Source: Salminus brasiliensis (lineage: Eukaryota; Chordata; Actinopteri; Characiformes; Bryconidae). Taken from it: a DNA stretch of 64,000 nucleotides. Below, in pieces: positions 11,468 through 23,296 of this stretch. The stretch lies in contig NC_132892.1 in the NCBI RefSeq assembly GCF_030463535.1, forward strand, positions 32,976,932 to 33,040,931, read 5' to 3'. The notes beneath the pieces are model-generated. The model saw nothing but the letters and a program-made list of their open reading frames with translations. It did no database searches and was not told the origin of the DNA. The position numbers and the translations under genes are program-made. The first letter of the stretch is position 1; the number at the start of each line of letters is the position of its first letter.

Positions 11468-13045
11468 CAGTGAGGAAAATAAGTATTTGAACACCCTGCA
11501 ACTTTGCAAGTTCTCCCACTTAGAAATCATGGAGGGGTCTGAAATTTTCATCTTAGGTGCATGTCCACTGTGAGAGACATAATCTAAAAAAAAAATCTGG
11601 AAATCACAATGTATGATTTTTTTTATAATTTATTTGTGTGTTACTGCTGCAAATAAGTATTTGAACACCTGCCAATCAGCAAAAATTCTGGCCCTCAAAG
11701 ACCTGTTAGTCCGCCTCTAAAAAGTCCACCTCCATTCCACTTATTATTCTAAATTAGAAGAACGTGTTTGAGGTCGTTAGCTGCATACAGACACCTGTCC
11801 ACCCCACACAATCAGTAAGACTCCAACTACTAACATGGCTAAGACCAAAGAGCTGTCCAAAGACACCAGAGACAAAATTGTAGACCTCCACAAGGCTGGA
11901 AAGGGCTACGGGGCAATTGCCAAGCAGCTGGGTGAAAAAAAATTAACTGTTGGAGCAATTATTAGTAAATGGAAGAAGCTAAACATGACTGTCAATCTCC
12001 ATCGGACTGGGGCTCCATGCAAGATCTCACTTCGTGACGTATCAATGATCCTAAGAAAGGTGAGGAATCAGCCCAGAACTACACGGGAGGAGCTGGTCAA
12101 TGACCTGAAGAGAGCTGGCACCACTGTTTCCAAGGTTACTGTGGGTAATCCACTAAGACGTCATAGTTTAGAGTCATGCATGGCAAGGAAGGTTCCCCTG
12201 CTTAAATCAGCACACGTCCAGGCCCGTCTTAAGTTTGCCCATGACCATTTGGATGATCCAGAGGAGTCATGGGAGAAAGTTCTGTGGTCAGATGAGACCA
12301 AAATATAATTTTTTGATCTTGACTCCACTCGCTGTGTTTGGAGGACGAAGAATGATGAGTACTATCCCAAAAACACCATCCCTACATGGGGGTGGAAGCA
12401 TCATGCACATGGGACAGGACAACTGCACTGTATTAAGGAGAGGATGACCGGGGCCATGTATTGCAAGATTTTGGGGGAACAACCTCCTTCCCTCAGTTAG
12501 AGCACTGAAGATGGGTCGTGGCTGGGTCTTATAACATGACAATGATCCAAAGCACACAGCCAGGATAACCATGGAGTGGCTCCATAAGAAGCATATCAAG
12601 GTTCTGGAGTGGCCTAGCCAGTCTCCAGACCTAAACCCTATAGAAAATCTTTGGAGGGAGCTCAAACTCTGTGTTTCTCAGCGACAGCCCAGAAACCTGG
12701 CTGATCTGGAGAAGATCTGTGTGGAGGAATGGGCCAAAATCCCTGCTGCAGTGTGTGCAAACATGGTGACAAACTACAGGAAACATTTGACCTCTGTAAT
12801 TGCAAACAAAGGCAACTGTACCAAATATTAACATTGATTTTCACAGGTGTTCAAATACTTATTTGCAGCAGTAACACACAAATAAATTATTAAAAAATCA
12901 TACATTGTGATTTCTGGAATTTTGTTTTTTTAGATTATGTCTCTCACAGTGGACATGTACCTAAGATGAAAATTTCAGACCCCTCCATGATTTCTTAGTG
13001 GGAAAACAAAGTTGCACGGTGTTCAAATACTTATTTTCCTTACTG
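11468..13045 (+). mobile_element. Tc1/mariner element B (1,578 bp, degenerate, nested)
   Basis: The ends are CAGTGAGGAAAATAAGTATT and the near-matching AAATACTTATTTTCCTTACTG, flanked by TA (11466-11467 and 13046-13047). Subterminal repeats (gcaaataagtatttgaacac and its inverse) lie about 180 bp inside each end, the IR/DR layout of vertebrate Tc1 elements. It inserted into the older relic at 11131-13185. Confidence 0.92.
11835..12831 (+). pseudogene. Tc1-like transposase, broken (element B)
   Basis: The first open segment (11835-12308) begins [20 protein letters not shown] with the HTH regions and reaches the first catalytic Asp (VLWSDETKI), then meets TAA. The middle is frame-shifted, and a TAA precedes the HDNDPKH box near 12536. 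The last open segment (12571-12831) has [10 protein letters not shown] with the catalytic Glu and ends NKGNCTKY. It is inactive. Confidence 0.88.
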
Positions 13046-13289
13046 TATATGGACAAATGTTGGCAATGCTCAATAATGTCCAATCCACAGATGGACTCCA
13101 ATTAAGTTGACAAAACATCTGTCATGCCTTCACTTTGTCATGGGTGGCTATTTCGTGTAGGTATTTGAGGCAAAAACTGAACACCTCTGGGAGGTGAAAG
13201 GGGTGTATATAGTTCGTAGCTTCGTATAGATGTAGCTGCCATGACGACTCAGATAATTCACACACCTGTATGTAATCACTCTCAACCAC

Positions 13290-13610
13290 CCTCATCAGGC
13301 ACTCTTATTAAGTGAGCTCAACTCAAGTCTAGTGAGCTAGTCTAAAGAACAGAGCTTGGTTCCTCCAGGTTCTCCTGGACACCCCCTAGTCCAGCCAGCA
13401 CAGCGTGGAGGATGTGTTCACCTCCATCAGCAGCAGCAGCAGCAGCAGCTCACCTGATTTACCATCATTAAGCCCTGATTTACCACCAAACCAGGTGTTG
13501 ATCTGAGGAGAACTCTAAATAATACTAGACTCCATGAGAACTTTGGAGATGTTCTAATAGTGAACACAGTGATGGAGAACCACCACCTCCAAGTCATTTT
13601 GGAGCATTTC
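13290..13610 (+). repeat. Dispersed repeat containing (CAG)n, copy 1
   Basis: The block from gtgagctagtctaaagaaca through tccagccagcacagcgtg, a (cag)n run at 13426-13449, and ccaaaccaggtgttgatctg recurs almost unchanged at 34485-34735 inside gene 1. Partial versions occur near 54155 and 61555. It is an unclassified interspersed element. Confidence 0.65.
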
Positions 13611-13879
13611 AATTGATCCATTTATCATGAAATTCTGACACAACATAACAACAATACAATGATCAGGATGATCTTCTTTTATATGAACACCTGAATTCGT
13701 CTGTCTGTTAAGCCCTCGGTTTGACTATATATACAATAGCATCACCAACCACACTGACCATGCACCTACAACCCATCTACAAACTTCACCTCAAACACTT
13801 CCTCATTTCCTCTGATCTTTACACTTTTGATGGGATCATTCAGGAAGAACTGTCAGTTTAAAACTTAAAGCAACATGGC

Positions 13880-14110
13880 CTTTTAAGATCCACAAAAGTC
13901 GAGCGTCCAGACTTTTTTCTGTCCTGCACCGAAGTGGTGGAACAAACTTCCCCTGGGTGTCCGAACAGCAGAGTCCAACGCTCACTGTCCTTAAACCCAG
14001 ACTGAAGAGAGTACTCTGGTCTCCATATTGACTTGTGTTGAGTCTAAGCTTAGAGGATCTTTAAATTTTAGTCTATTTAAACTAGCTGAGGTTTTTCTTG
14101 AGTAAACAGT
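13880..14110 (+). mobile_element. L2-type LINE 3' end fragment
   Basis: The sequence gagcgtccagacttttttct onward, the gtggtggaacaaacttcccctg block and the tail up to gaagcacttt match the 3' part of the longer LINE at 57761-58457 (same order, roughly 80 % by eye). It has frame breaks in the RT C-terminal region. The copy ends in an (ATTT)n tract at 14131-14177. Confidence 0.65.
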
Positions 14111-14179
14111 GAAGCACTTTTTAAATCACTCTATTTATTTATTTATTTATTTATTTATGTATTTATTTATTTATTTAAG

Positions 14180-14610
14180 ACAGAAGTTAAGGTTAATTCA
14201 ATCTGGTCAGCCACCTACTGGACAATACAAACTGGAGGATTCAGAGAGGGGAGTGTTCATTGTGACCATCACTGACCTCCAGAAATCAGACACTGGGACT
14301 TATTGGTGTGGAGTGGAGAGATGAAATATCAAACATTATATTCGTATGTATGAATATTACAAATCATCTCTTAAAAAAAACATTTTCCTTCTTACCTTTT
14401 CTCCCACATGCAAGCTTTTACTCCCTCCTGCACATACCCATTAAAACCTACTCCAACAGTATCATCTGCGAGGACTTTGAGATCTGATGAATCTTCCACC
14501 TCCTCAATGTCCACCATCTCCTTTCCCACATCATCCATCATCTCCCCTTTCACAGCTAAACTTCTAGCTCAGAAATACCTTAGCATCTCACCATCACCCA
14601 CAGGTAACCT
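14180..14610 (+). pseudogene. CD300-like gene fragment (half Ig exon plus stalk exon)
   Basis: 14185-14324 matches the second half of the Ig exon at 16507-16815 (LIQSGQPPTGQYKLEDS, then DTGTYWCGVER) but its first half, with the first Cys, is replaced by an (ATTT)n tract. The frame closes with TGA at 14322-14324 where the paralogue continues. A stalk exon follows at about 14412 (acceptor catgcaag, Pro/Ser/Thr-rich, RTLRSDESSTSS). No signal peptide or transmembrane exon is present. It looks like a partial tandem duplicate of the gene at 15216. Confidence 0.75.
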
Positions 14611-14976
14611 AACTTACTACAGTATTCACATATCTGGCTCCTGAAGCTTTATCCAAATAATCATTTAAATGTATACATTTTTAAATCTGGTATAAATGCA
14701 AAATATCATGTCATGCTACATTTCGCTTTGTAGAGTAAATATAAATATTTTGATCCAAAATAAGAAATAATCTTTCAAAAAATGACACAACATCATTTTT
14801 AGCAGCTCTTTTAATGTCAGTGTAGTACGTATAACCCAGCCCTCGATCTACCCTAAACCAACCAATTTCAGTAGTTTATTAATGGTAATTTAATTAGTAA
14901 TATTAATTTTAATTGTTGTAATGTTTTCAATATTGCACTCATAATATTCATCAATCAGTATTTTCAGCCTTATTTT

Positions 14977-14977
14977 C

Positions 14978-15023
<46 letters not shown>
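14977..15023 (+). repeat. (GA)n microsatellite upstream of the CD300-like gene
   Basis: A GA run with one interrupting A ends about 190 bp before the ATG of the CD300-like gene. Confidence 0.85.
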
Positions 15024-15083
15024 GCCTGCTTCCTGGCCTAAACCGCTAAAGTGAGGTCAAGACCAAAGACTGATGCTAAACTA

Positions 15084-15093
15084 TCACTTCCTG
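15084..15093 (+). promoter_or_regulatory. Possible ETS/PU.1-type site in the 5' region
   Basis: tcacttcctg (reverse complement caggaagtga) matches the ETS core GGAA in a PU.1-like context, about 125 bp upstream of the start codon. ETS sites in TATA-less proximal promoters are typical of myeloid receptor genes. Such motifs occur often by chance, so this is only suggestive. Confidence 0.3.
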
Positions 15094-15215
15094 TTTATGA
15101 GGCCCTTCTAACGACACCAGCAGAGACACAGACATGTGAACAAAGGTCTATCTGCTACTTTACTAAAGAAATAGTGAACCACCGCTGCTGACGGAGAATA
15201 TCTGTGGACGTCAGG

Positions 15216-18200
15216 ATGAGGTACCCCATTTTGGTCGGCTGGATTCTTCTCTCTGGTAAGTCCAGGCCTCTGATATGTCTTGTTGTAGATGTCCCGCATG
15301 GCTGGGAGGACAGCTGCAGTGATGTTCTGAACAGTTGTTGAGACGTTGTTGGGTTTTTCTGTTGATGTGTGATGTGTTGAGTGGCCAGGTGAGATCCTCA
15401 GCTATGTTAACACCCAGGAACTTGAAGCTGCTCACCTTTTCCACCGTCGATCCTCAGAAGTCCATCAACTCCATATAATAATATTTGTGTTTCACGATGT
15501 GGAATACCATTACTGCTGTAAAGGCACTCCTGACTAATTATCAAGTACCATCAAGTACCATCAAGTACCATTGTTTAAGTGATGCAATCTGCAAATATCT
15601 GGCCAGTGTTGATTCTTGTGGCCAGAACTTGAAAACAACCCAGGGGTTCTGGACTATTTGGCAACCTAGTACTGGGTCAATACTGGACAGAACCTATGCT
15701 GGATTGGGTTATCTCAGGGTTTAGTATGTATCCACTGGGCTGATTTGTTGCAATGAACCAACTCTGGGGTCTTTTCACACAATGCTGGGTTGTAAGGTAG
15801 TCGCTATGGGGTTGCTAGGTGGTAGCAAGACTATTGCAGGGTGGTTGCTAAGGTGCTACTATGGTAATAATAACAATAATAATAATAATAATAATAATAA
15901 TTACAAAAGTGAAATTTCTGTGTTTGCACAGCTTATGTGGTTCCTACTGGTAGGTGGTTGGTTCAGGCCTAGTTTGCCTCAGGAAGGCGATGTTGTTACC
16001 CAATGCATTACAACCATCAACTCGATAGCTAATAGACAACAATAACGGTTGATTGGTTGACTAATTTGACTAGAGTTTACAAGCTAAACTTGATGATGTG
16101 GTGGCTAGTTGACTTTATAAAAAGTCCAGAAAACACACAGGATCACTGCCAAGAGTGTTTATTATTTTAATAGGTAATATTAATAAGGTATCAAAGTATT
16201 AAGTTCTTTGTTAAAATGATTAACAGAGGTTTTCCATAGCGAGGAACATATTGTCAAGTAATCACTAATAGCATCACTAACCACACTGACAGTGTAGCCA
16301 AAGCCTACAAAGTCCCTGCTGTAATTAAACAGTGCATATTGTAAGTGTCGAGCAGCTGACCCCTGTGTAATCCGCTGAAGCATTTAGTGACCTGAGTCAG
16401 AAAATGAAATACGATTAAAAATGCATTTAAAAATCCTTCTGGAATAACGCACTAATGCTAATGTGCTAATGCTAATGCTGTATTTTATTTATTAAATTTA
16501 TTCCAGAAGTAAGTGCAGCATCAGAAATCAAAGTGTCAGGACATGTTGGAGGATCTGTGAAGATCTCGTGTTCTCACTTGATTGCTTATTCCAACACCAA
16601 GTATTTCTGCAAGGATCCATGTAAAGAAAATAAGCACATTTTAATTCAATCTGCTCAACCATCGACTGGAAAATACAAACTGAAGGATTCAGGGAGTGGA
16701 GTGTTCAGTGTGACCATCACTGACCTTCAGAAATCAGACAGCGGAACTTACTGGTGTGGAGTGGAGAGATCAATAAAGGACACATATCACAAAGTGCTCC
16801 TCACAGTTACACACGGTAAGAATTATGGGTTATGGGTCCTTGACAAATGAAAGGTCACAGGTTGTGTAGGAATATTAATAATCATAAAAATAATATTTTT
16901 CTTATCTTTTTTATCTCTCACATACAAGCTCCTACTCCTCCCCGTCGCACATACCCACCAGATCCTGCTCCAACTGCTGTTCCTGTAAGGACTTTGAGAT
17001 CTGAAGAACCCTCCACATCCTCAACGTCCACCATCTGTTCTTTCAAACCACCAACCATGTCTCCCTCTAACACTCCACCAGCTGGCATCTCCTCAAGACC
17101 CACAGGTATCTTCATCTTAAGATGTTTGTTCTTTATTTAAAACAATACAATTAAATAATATTTATTTTTAATATTTTTCACTTTCCTAAGAATAAACTTA
17201 TGAATATTCTGAAAACAAACTTCATAAAAAGAAATTCATAAAAATGGGCCTCATTAACCAGTATATTTCTAAGAATGGTCTTTAATTGGTTATTGATAAA
17301 GGTCCAAACAGGAAGTCTAGGTGAGGTCTTATATAGAAGGCCCAATAAGAAACCACTGGTAAATGTCAGAATCTTCATCAAAACTACATTAGTGGATTTT
17401 TAAGAAGGTTGGTGAACAGGGACTGATGTTCTTCCACTTCTGTTTAGATCCTTTCCATGGACTTACAGCTACCCTGCTCTACACTTGTGCTGGGCTGGTC
17501 GCAATTGTGATTATATTTGGACTGAGTCTGGTCACTTTTTTAAAATGTAAAAGGACAGCCAACAAATCCCAGGGTAAGTGCACACACAACCGCCCACCAG
17601 AAATCCATAATCAGACAGGGCTAAAAGTTAGTTATGGTCCGAGGCCAAAATGATAAGGGGGACCTTATCAGGAGACAGGGCTCGTACACCAGGGTACATG
17701 AGGAAATGTTGACTCTCTTTGTAATTGTAATAGTGACAGTTGTTCTATTCTTCAACTAATGTGATGGATTCCATAAATAAGGAGCACACTAGCCTTCACA
17801 CCAGCCGTCTCAAAGTTTCACCTGTCAGTTAAACTCCATTTCCATCAGGTTTATTATAACTGGCATTATTACTGCTATAAAACACATGCAGTAGGATAGG
17901 ATTACTACTACTACTACTGCTTCTACTACTACTACTACTACTACTGCTGCTTCTACTACTACTACTACTACTACTACTACTGCTACTAATAATAATAATG
18001 ATCATAAAAACTCAACAAAAACATCACTATGCAAAAGTCCAGCTTTTGTTTTTTTTACACTATATTGACAATATTGACAAAAGTATTGGGACATTTGTTT
18101 TGTGCATTCTAAAATCAAGGGTTTTCAAAAAGTTTATTTTATTTTGGGAAGGCTTTTTATTGTTTTATTTTTAATGTTGGATGGTCATAACCACACCTCA

Positions 18201-18605
18201 TCATCCCTTAACTTCCCAACTCATCCCAAAAGTTCTGGATGGAGCTCCCTCATCCACCATTCCAGAGAACACAATTCTTCCACTGCTCCACAGCTTAATG
18301 CTGGGGGGCTTCATACCCCTCTACTAGCCCACATCTGCCATTAGGCAGGTTTCCACAAATATTCGGACATACAGTGCACAAATGCCATGATTAAAATATA
18401 AAACAAATGACATACCAAAATATTTTTTCTTGGACAATGGGGGTGTGGTACTAAGGACAAGTCTCTAGCAGATCACGGTTCAAGTTTTTTTTCTTTGCAT
18501 TTTTCTACAGATATTATCGCAGAACTAAAGAAACCCCAAATGAAAGTAAGTGTTTATACATCTCCATAACATGTTCAGTAGTTTTACATAACTATGTTCT
18601 GTATG

Positions 18606-18669
<64 letters not shown>

Positions 18670-19829
18670 TGACAGTGCTGCATGGTCTGGACAAGGCTTG
18701 TGTTTCTGTGCTAAGATTCTTTTTCTGGCCATTATGAAGGCAGTCTGAACATGCAGTGCTGAGTTAATACTGCAATAGTGAATGCAGTAATGCAACATTG
18801 CTCTAAACTGTGTACATTTTTGCACTATTTGTGAAAACCTAATTTACTTCCATTGCTACAGACCACCTAGGAAAGCTTGTTAACCAATGGCTTGTTCCCT
18901 AACAAGTCTATTTATTCAATTTCTTTCCAGTAGTCTTTTTTCTAATATTCTACTGTATTTAGTTCCAAAGCTCCAACACTCTACTGTATATAGCTCAGCA
19001 CATAGCTCCAAAGCTTCAATATTTTACCATATATAGCTCAGTATATAGCTCCAAAGCTCCAATATTCTACCATATATAGCTCAGTATATAGCTCCAAAGC
19101 TCCAATATTCTACCATATATAACTCAGCACATAGCTCCAAAGCTTCAATACTCTATCATGTATAGCTCTGTATATAGCTTAAATATTTTACAGTTTATAA
19201 ATCGGCATATAGCTTCAAAGCATCAATATTCTACCACATATAGCTCATTATATAGCTCCAAATCTTCAATATTCCACCATATATAGCTCATTATATAGCT
19301 CCAAAGCTTCAATATTCTACCATATATAGCTCAGCATATAGCTCAAAAGCTTTAATATTCTATCATATATAGCTCATTATATAGCTCCAAAATCTCCAAT
19401 ATTCTACCAAATATAACTCAGCACATAGCTCCAAAGCTTCAATACTCTACCATATATAGCTCAGTATATAATATCCTACCATATATAGCTCAGTATATAG
19501 CTCCAAAGCTCCAATATTCTACCATATAAAGCTCAGTATATAGCTCCAAAGCTCCAATATTCTACCATATATAGCTCAGCACATAGCACATGACACAAGT
19601 GGTAAAGTTTATGTCTATATAACCATGTTCTGTATAGTCCCCTCTAGTGGACATGAATGAATCAAGTAATAACACAGCTATCATTGCTTTCATAAAGGTC
19701 AACCAGCCAAACAGTTCATCCTCCTTTACTGCAACATCAGACACCAAGATTCTGGAGAACCCGCTGTATGGGACTGTGGAAGTGGAGGAGGAAAGAGAAC
19801 ATTCACACATTTACTTTACAGCTCAGTAA
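15216..19829 (+). CDS. CD300/CMRF35-like (pIgR-like) Ig-domain receptor
   Basis: This is a type I membrane receptor with one V-type Ig domain. Exons: signal peptide 15216-15255 (MRYPILVGWILLSG, donor gtaag); Ig 16507-16815 with Cys pairs in VKISCSH, KYFCKDPCK and DSGTYWCGVE, the extra C-C' cysteines being typical of CD300/pIgR V domains; Pro/Ser/Thr stalk 16929-17105; transmembrane 17448-17573 (LLYTCAGLVAIVIIFGLSLV then KCKR); cytoplasmic 18511-18545 and 19648-19829 (NPLYGTVEV and HIYFTAQ, stop). The first four exons join in phase 1. The join from the transmembrane exon to the YYRRTKETPNE frame of 18511-18545 is off by one, so an exon in 17574-18510 is missed or the tail frame is broken. The transmembrane segment has no basic residue, so the tail tyrosines (an NPxY motif and a YxxV motif) would have to signal. 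The locus contains partial duplication (14180-14610), as is usual for this family. Confidence 0.8.
15285..15445 (-). mobile_element. Non-LTR retrotransposon fragment (possible CR1/Rex type)
   Basis: On the - strand the peptide SSFKFLGVNIAEDLTWPLNT resembles the conserved block just after the reverse transcriptase domain of CR1/Rex-type LINEs. The frame breaks soon after. It lies in intron 1 of the CD300-like gene. Confidence 0.45.
15780..15905 (+). repeat. Interspersed repeat plus (AAT)n in intron 1
   Basis: A ttgctaaggtg/ttgctaggtgg type tandem stretch (about 15787-15860) is followed by (AAT)n at 15863-15900. Both lie within intron 1 of the CD300-like gene. Confidence 0.7.
17905..17995 (+). 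repeat. (CTA)n trinucleotide microsatellite
   Basis: A ctactactact tract broken by gctgctt lies in the intron after the transmembrane exon of the CD300-like gene. Confidence 0.85.
18055..18350 (+). repeat. Degraded copy of the 5478-5933 repeat family
   Basis: It starts tacactatattgac...aaaagtattgggaca and contains tggatggagctccctcatcc, atgctggggggcttcatacc and ctctactagcccacatctgc in the same order as the copy at 5478. It is intronic. Confidence 0.7.
18607..18666. repeat. (TA)n microsatellite
   Basis: Thirty TA units without interruption, in the last intron of the CD300-like gene. Confidence 0.92.
18945..19590 (+). repeat. 43-bp minisatellite in the last CD300-like intron
   Basis: About 15 copies of a unit of the type attctaccatatatagctca + gtatatagctccaaagctcc; acc positions 19026 and 19069 are 43 bp apart. 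The array ends only about 55 bp before the acceptor (ctctag, 19642-19647) of the final coding exon. Confidence 0.88.
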
Positions 19830-21130
19830 CATACAATCATTAAGATACCCGCATTATCTCATGTTGGCCTGAAGATGCCAAGTGTATACATGCGTATCCT
19901 GTAGTTTCAGTGTGAGAACTAGGCCACGTGTAACGTGTAACCAGTCAGAGCCTTTTGAACAAAGTTTTACCAGATCTCACCTTGACTTCCACAGTTCCCC
20001 TGAACTGCCTTTACACATTAACAGTCTGCACTGTAGAAACTGCAAGCTAAAAGCTGAATGTGGCTACCTTCTTATAGCTTTCCTCTGCCTTGTGGGCAGA
20101 TGGTGAGTATTGGCACAAGGTTTAAAAACTTATAGAATTTAAAAATCTTGGAAATTTTATTCAGCAGGCACTTTCTAATTACAACTGGGGACACACCAGG
20201 GTCTGATTTGCTAAGAAAAGCCTTTACAATGCTTCAAACTTTTACACAGACCATGGTATTATTGATTAACTACCTAATTTAAAGAAAAATGAAAAATGCA
20301 TCAATGTTTAAACAACTTCTGATCATCCTCACACTGCTAGAAAGAGCATTTCCACATCTGAATTAATCTGCTAAAACACTAAGTTAGATTTAGATTTTAG
20401 AGCCAGGCAGTAACATCATTATTTACACGTATTTACATCAACAATCACATGACTAAAATGTACCAAACATTTTATTTTGTGAATTATTACAAAAACAGAT
20501 AAAAAAAAATACATTTTGAAATATGTACACATTAAAAAAGGGAATAATATGACATATTAAACACTAACATAATATCTATAAAACTGGACACCAAAACTAC
20601 CCATTAAGACAAAAAGGCCCAGTGCAAAATGTTTTACATGAAATTCCTCATATTCTACATACATTCCAATACAGTACATATACTGTAAATCCAATAACGT
20701 TCACATTGTTGAAGTTGAAGTTGATCATCTTTGGACAGTAGAGACAGTTACTCCAACAAAAGCAGGATCAGCTCTTTTTAATAGACTTGATTTCAGAAGA
20801 AAACAATGAATGAGCAGGTGTCCCAAATATTTTGTCCAAATAATTTATATACGAAATTCACATATATAAGTGTAATGCTAATAAGGAAACACACAAAAAT
20901 GCAGACCCTTAAATGTAGCGTAGAAATGAGAGCCCAAATATTCAAATATAAAACAAAAGAATATATAAAAGACTATGAAAACTATTCAAAGCCTTTAGTG
21001 ATGTATAGTAATATTACACTCTAATTTTTGCTAACTGTAAACCTTGCCTTTACCTTAATGCTAATGGTGGGAAGGGGGCTGTAGTGTCCTCTTCAAATAA
21101 AGTCAGACTGAAAGTGATTAATTTTCATTT
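19830..21130. other. 3' flank of the CD300-like gene, AT-rich, no gene seen
   Basis: This holds the presumed 3' UTR of the CD300-like gene and AT-rich intergenic DNA. A reverse-oriented fragment of the 5478-type repeat lies at about 20712-20840 (gacagttactccaacaaaag to gtgtcccaaatattttgtcc). I see no exon here. Confidence 0.5.
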
Positions 21131-21131
21131 A

Positions 21132-22625
21132 CAAACCGGATTCCAAAAAAGTTGGGACACTAAACAAATTGTGAATAAAAACTGAATGTAATGATGTGGA
21201 GGTGCCAACATCTAATATTTTATTCAGAATAGAACACAAATCACAGATCAAAAGTTTAAACTGAGAGAATGTATCATTTTAAGGGAAAAATATGTTGTTT
21301 CAAAATTTCATGACGTCAACAAATCCCAAAAAAGTTGGGACAAGGCCATTTTTACCACTGTGTGGCATCCCCCCTTCTTATTACAGCACTCAACAGACAT
21401 CTGGGGACAGAGGAGACCAGTTTCTCAAGTTTAGAAATAGGAACGCTCTCCCATTCATGTCTAATACAGGCCTCTAACTGTTCAATCGTCTTGGGCCTTC
21501 TTTGTCGCACCTTCCTCTTTATGATGCGCCAAATGTTCTCTATAGGTGAAAGATCAGGACTGCAGGCTGGCCATTTCAGTACCCGGATCCTTCTCCTACG
21601 TAGCCAGGATGTTGTGATTGCTGCAGAATGTGGTCTGGCGTTATCTTGTTGAAAAATGCAGGGTCTTCCCTGAAAGAGATGACGTCTAGATGGGAGCATA
21701 TGTTGTTCTAGAGCCTGAACATAGTTCTCTGCATTAATGGGGCCTTTCCAGACATGCAAGCTGCCCATGCCACAAGCACTCATGCAACCCCATAAAGAAC
21801 TTCAAATCGTGACTCATCTGACCACAGAACAGTCTTCCATTCTGCCACACTCTATTTTAAAAGACCTCTGGCCCAGTGCAAACGTCTGAGCTTGTGGAGC
21901 TTGCTTAGAAATGGCTTCCTCTTTGCACTGTAGAGTTTCAGCTGGCGACGGCGGATGGCACGGTGGATTGTGTTCACTGACAATGATTTCTGGAAGTATT
22001 CCTGAGCCCATTCTGTTATTTCCTTGACAGTGGCATTCCTGTTTGAGGTGCAGTGACGTTTAAGGGCCTGGAGATCACGAGCATCTAATAGAGTTTTACG
22101 GCCTTGACCCTTACGCACAGCGATTGTTCCAGATTCTCTGAATCTTTTGATGATGTTAAGCACGGTTGATGATGATAACTTAAAAGTCTTTGCTATTTTA
22201 CGCTGGGGAACACCATTCTGGTATTGCTGCACTTCTTTCTGTGCAACAATGGTGGAATTGGTGATCCTCTTACCATCTTGGCTTCAGAGAGACACTGACA
22301 CTCTGAGAAGCTCTTTTTATACCCAATCATGTTGTCAATTGACCTAATTAGTGGTAATTGGTCTTCCAGCTGTTCGTTATATGCTCAATTTCCTTTTTCT
22401 AGCCACTTATTGCTACTTGTCCCAACTTTTTTGGGATTTGTTGACACTGTGAAATTTTGAATCTACATATTTCTTTAAAATGTTACATTTACTCAGATTA
22501 AACTTTTGATCTGTCATCTATGTTCTATTACGAATAAAATATTGACATTTGCCATCTCCACATCATTGCATTCAGTTTTTATTCACAATTTGTTTAGTGT
22601 CCCAACTTTTTTGGAATCCGGTTCG
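21132..22625 (-). mobile_element. Tc1/mariner element C (1,494 bp, degenerate)
   Basis: The ends are C(A/G)AACCGGATTCCAAAAAAG and its inverse (ttttttggaatccggttcg), flanked by TA at 21130-21131 and 22626-22627. Inner repeats (tcccaaaaaagttgggaca near 21325 and its inverse near 22420) give the paired IR/DR arrangement. It lies between the CD300-like gene and the 3' end of D8C-GPCR gene 1. Confidence 0.92.
21352..22276 (-). pseudogene. Tc1-like transposase with internal deletion (element C)
   Basis: The start at 22274-22276 is one base short of the usual frame, so the opening residues are frame-shifted. The HTH part then reads VPQRKIAKTFKLSSSTVL and on to LHWARGLLK before a stop. WSDESRF (first Asp) follows in another frame, but the coding sequence then jumps to MSACGMGSLHVWKGPIN, so about 100 bp between the first Asp and this block are missing. 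The second Asp (FQQDNARPHS) and Glu (PDLSPIENIW) keep 34-residue spacing. It cannot be active. Confidence 0.85.
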
Positions 22626-22689
22626 TAAATATAATATTCCTTACTAAGCCTTATCTGCTGTAAAGTGCCTGGAACACCATTATTTAACT

Positions 22690-22695
22690 TTTAAT
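22690..22695 (-). terminator. Candidate poly(A) signal (ATTAAA) of gene 1
   Basis: tttaat on the + strand reads ATTAAA on the gene strand, about 100 bp past the gene 1 stop codon at 22793-22795. This is the second most common vertebrate poly(A) signal; it is suggestive only. Confidence 0.3.
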
Positions 22696-22792
22696 GGTTA
22701 ATTATTGAGATATTTTACTGCTGAAGTTCACCTTCAGTTCTTATGTGAATGTGGAGTTTCTTCAGTATCTTCTGGATGGTTGCTGAAGCTCA

Positions 22793-23188
22793 TCACTTGA
22801 AGACGCAACAGGAACTCATCCACTTTCTGTACTGCTGCCTGACCTGAAAGTAGATCATATAAGTGGTCAGTGCTACTGGATCAGATGGACAGCGCTGAAA
22901 CTGACCAACATGAACATGAAACCATTTGTTTCTTCTAGGTCACATCTTAATGACCTAGAGTTGCTAATTAATACACCATAAATTAATTAACTGGATAGGA
23001 CTAGAACAACAGACAGTGGCTGACCGCTCGGTTGAGGACACAGTAGACCAGGAAGATGAAGGTGCCCTGCTGGGAGTTGAGGAAGAGGAAGACCATCTCC
23101 AACACCTTACTGCCATCAACGAAGAAACCCAGAATCCAGGGGCAACCGAGGATGGCACTCTGGACCAGGATTTTAAAGACAAGAACTC

Positions 23189-23239
<51 letters not shown>

Positions 23240-23242
23240 AGA

Positions 23243-23296
<54 letters not shown>

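Larger units (their letters stand above)
11131..13185 (-). mobile_element. Older Tc1-like relic interrupted by a second Tc1
   Basis: The left piece (11131-11465) encodes the N-terminal part of a Tc1-like transposase on the - strand. The right piece (13048-13185) matches the expected upstream region of the same element: a ggactccaattaagttgaca block and a ttcactttgtcatgggtggc block near its terminus. Tc1 element B (11468-13045) sits between them with TA on both sides. The relic lacks its C-terminal half, which would lie left of 11131 where the 46-bp array ends. Confidence 0.72.

Noticed and set aside
19562-19810. 82-codon - strand frame opposite the last CD300-like exon
   Set aside because: It is a shadow of the + strand exon 19648-19829, which has an acceptor and fits the receptor tail.
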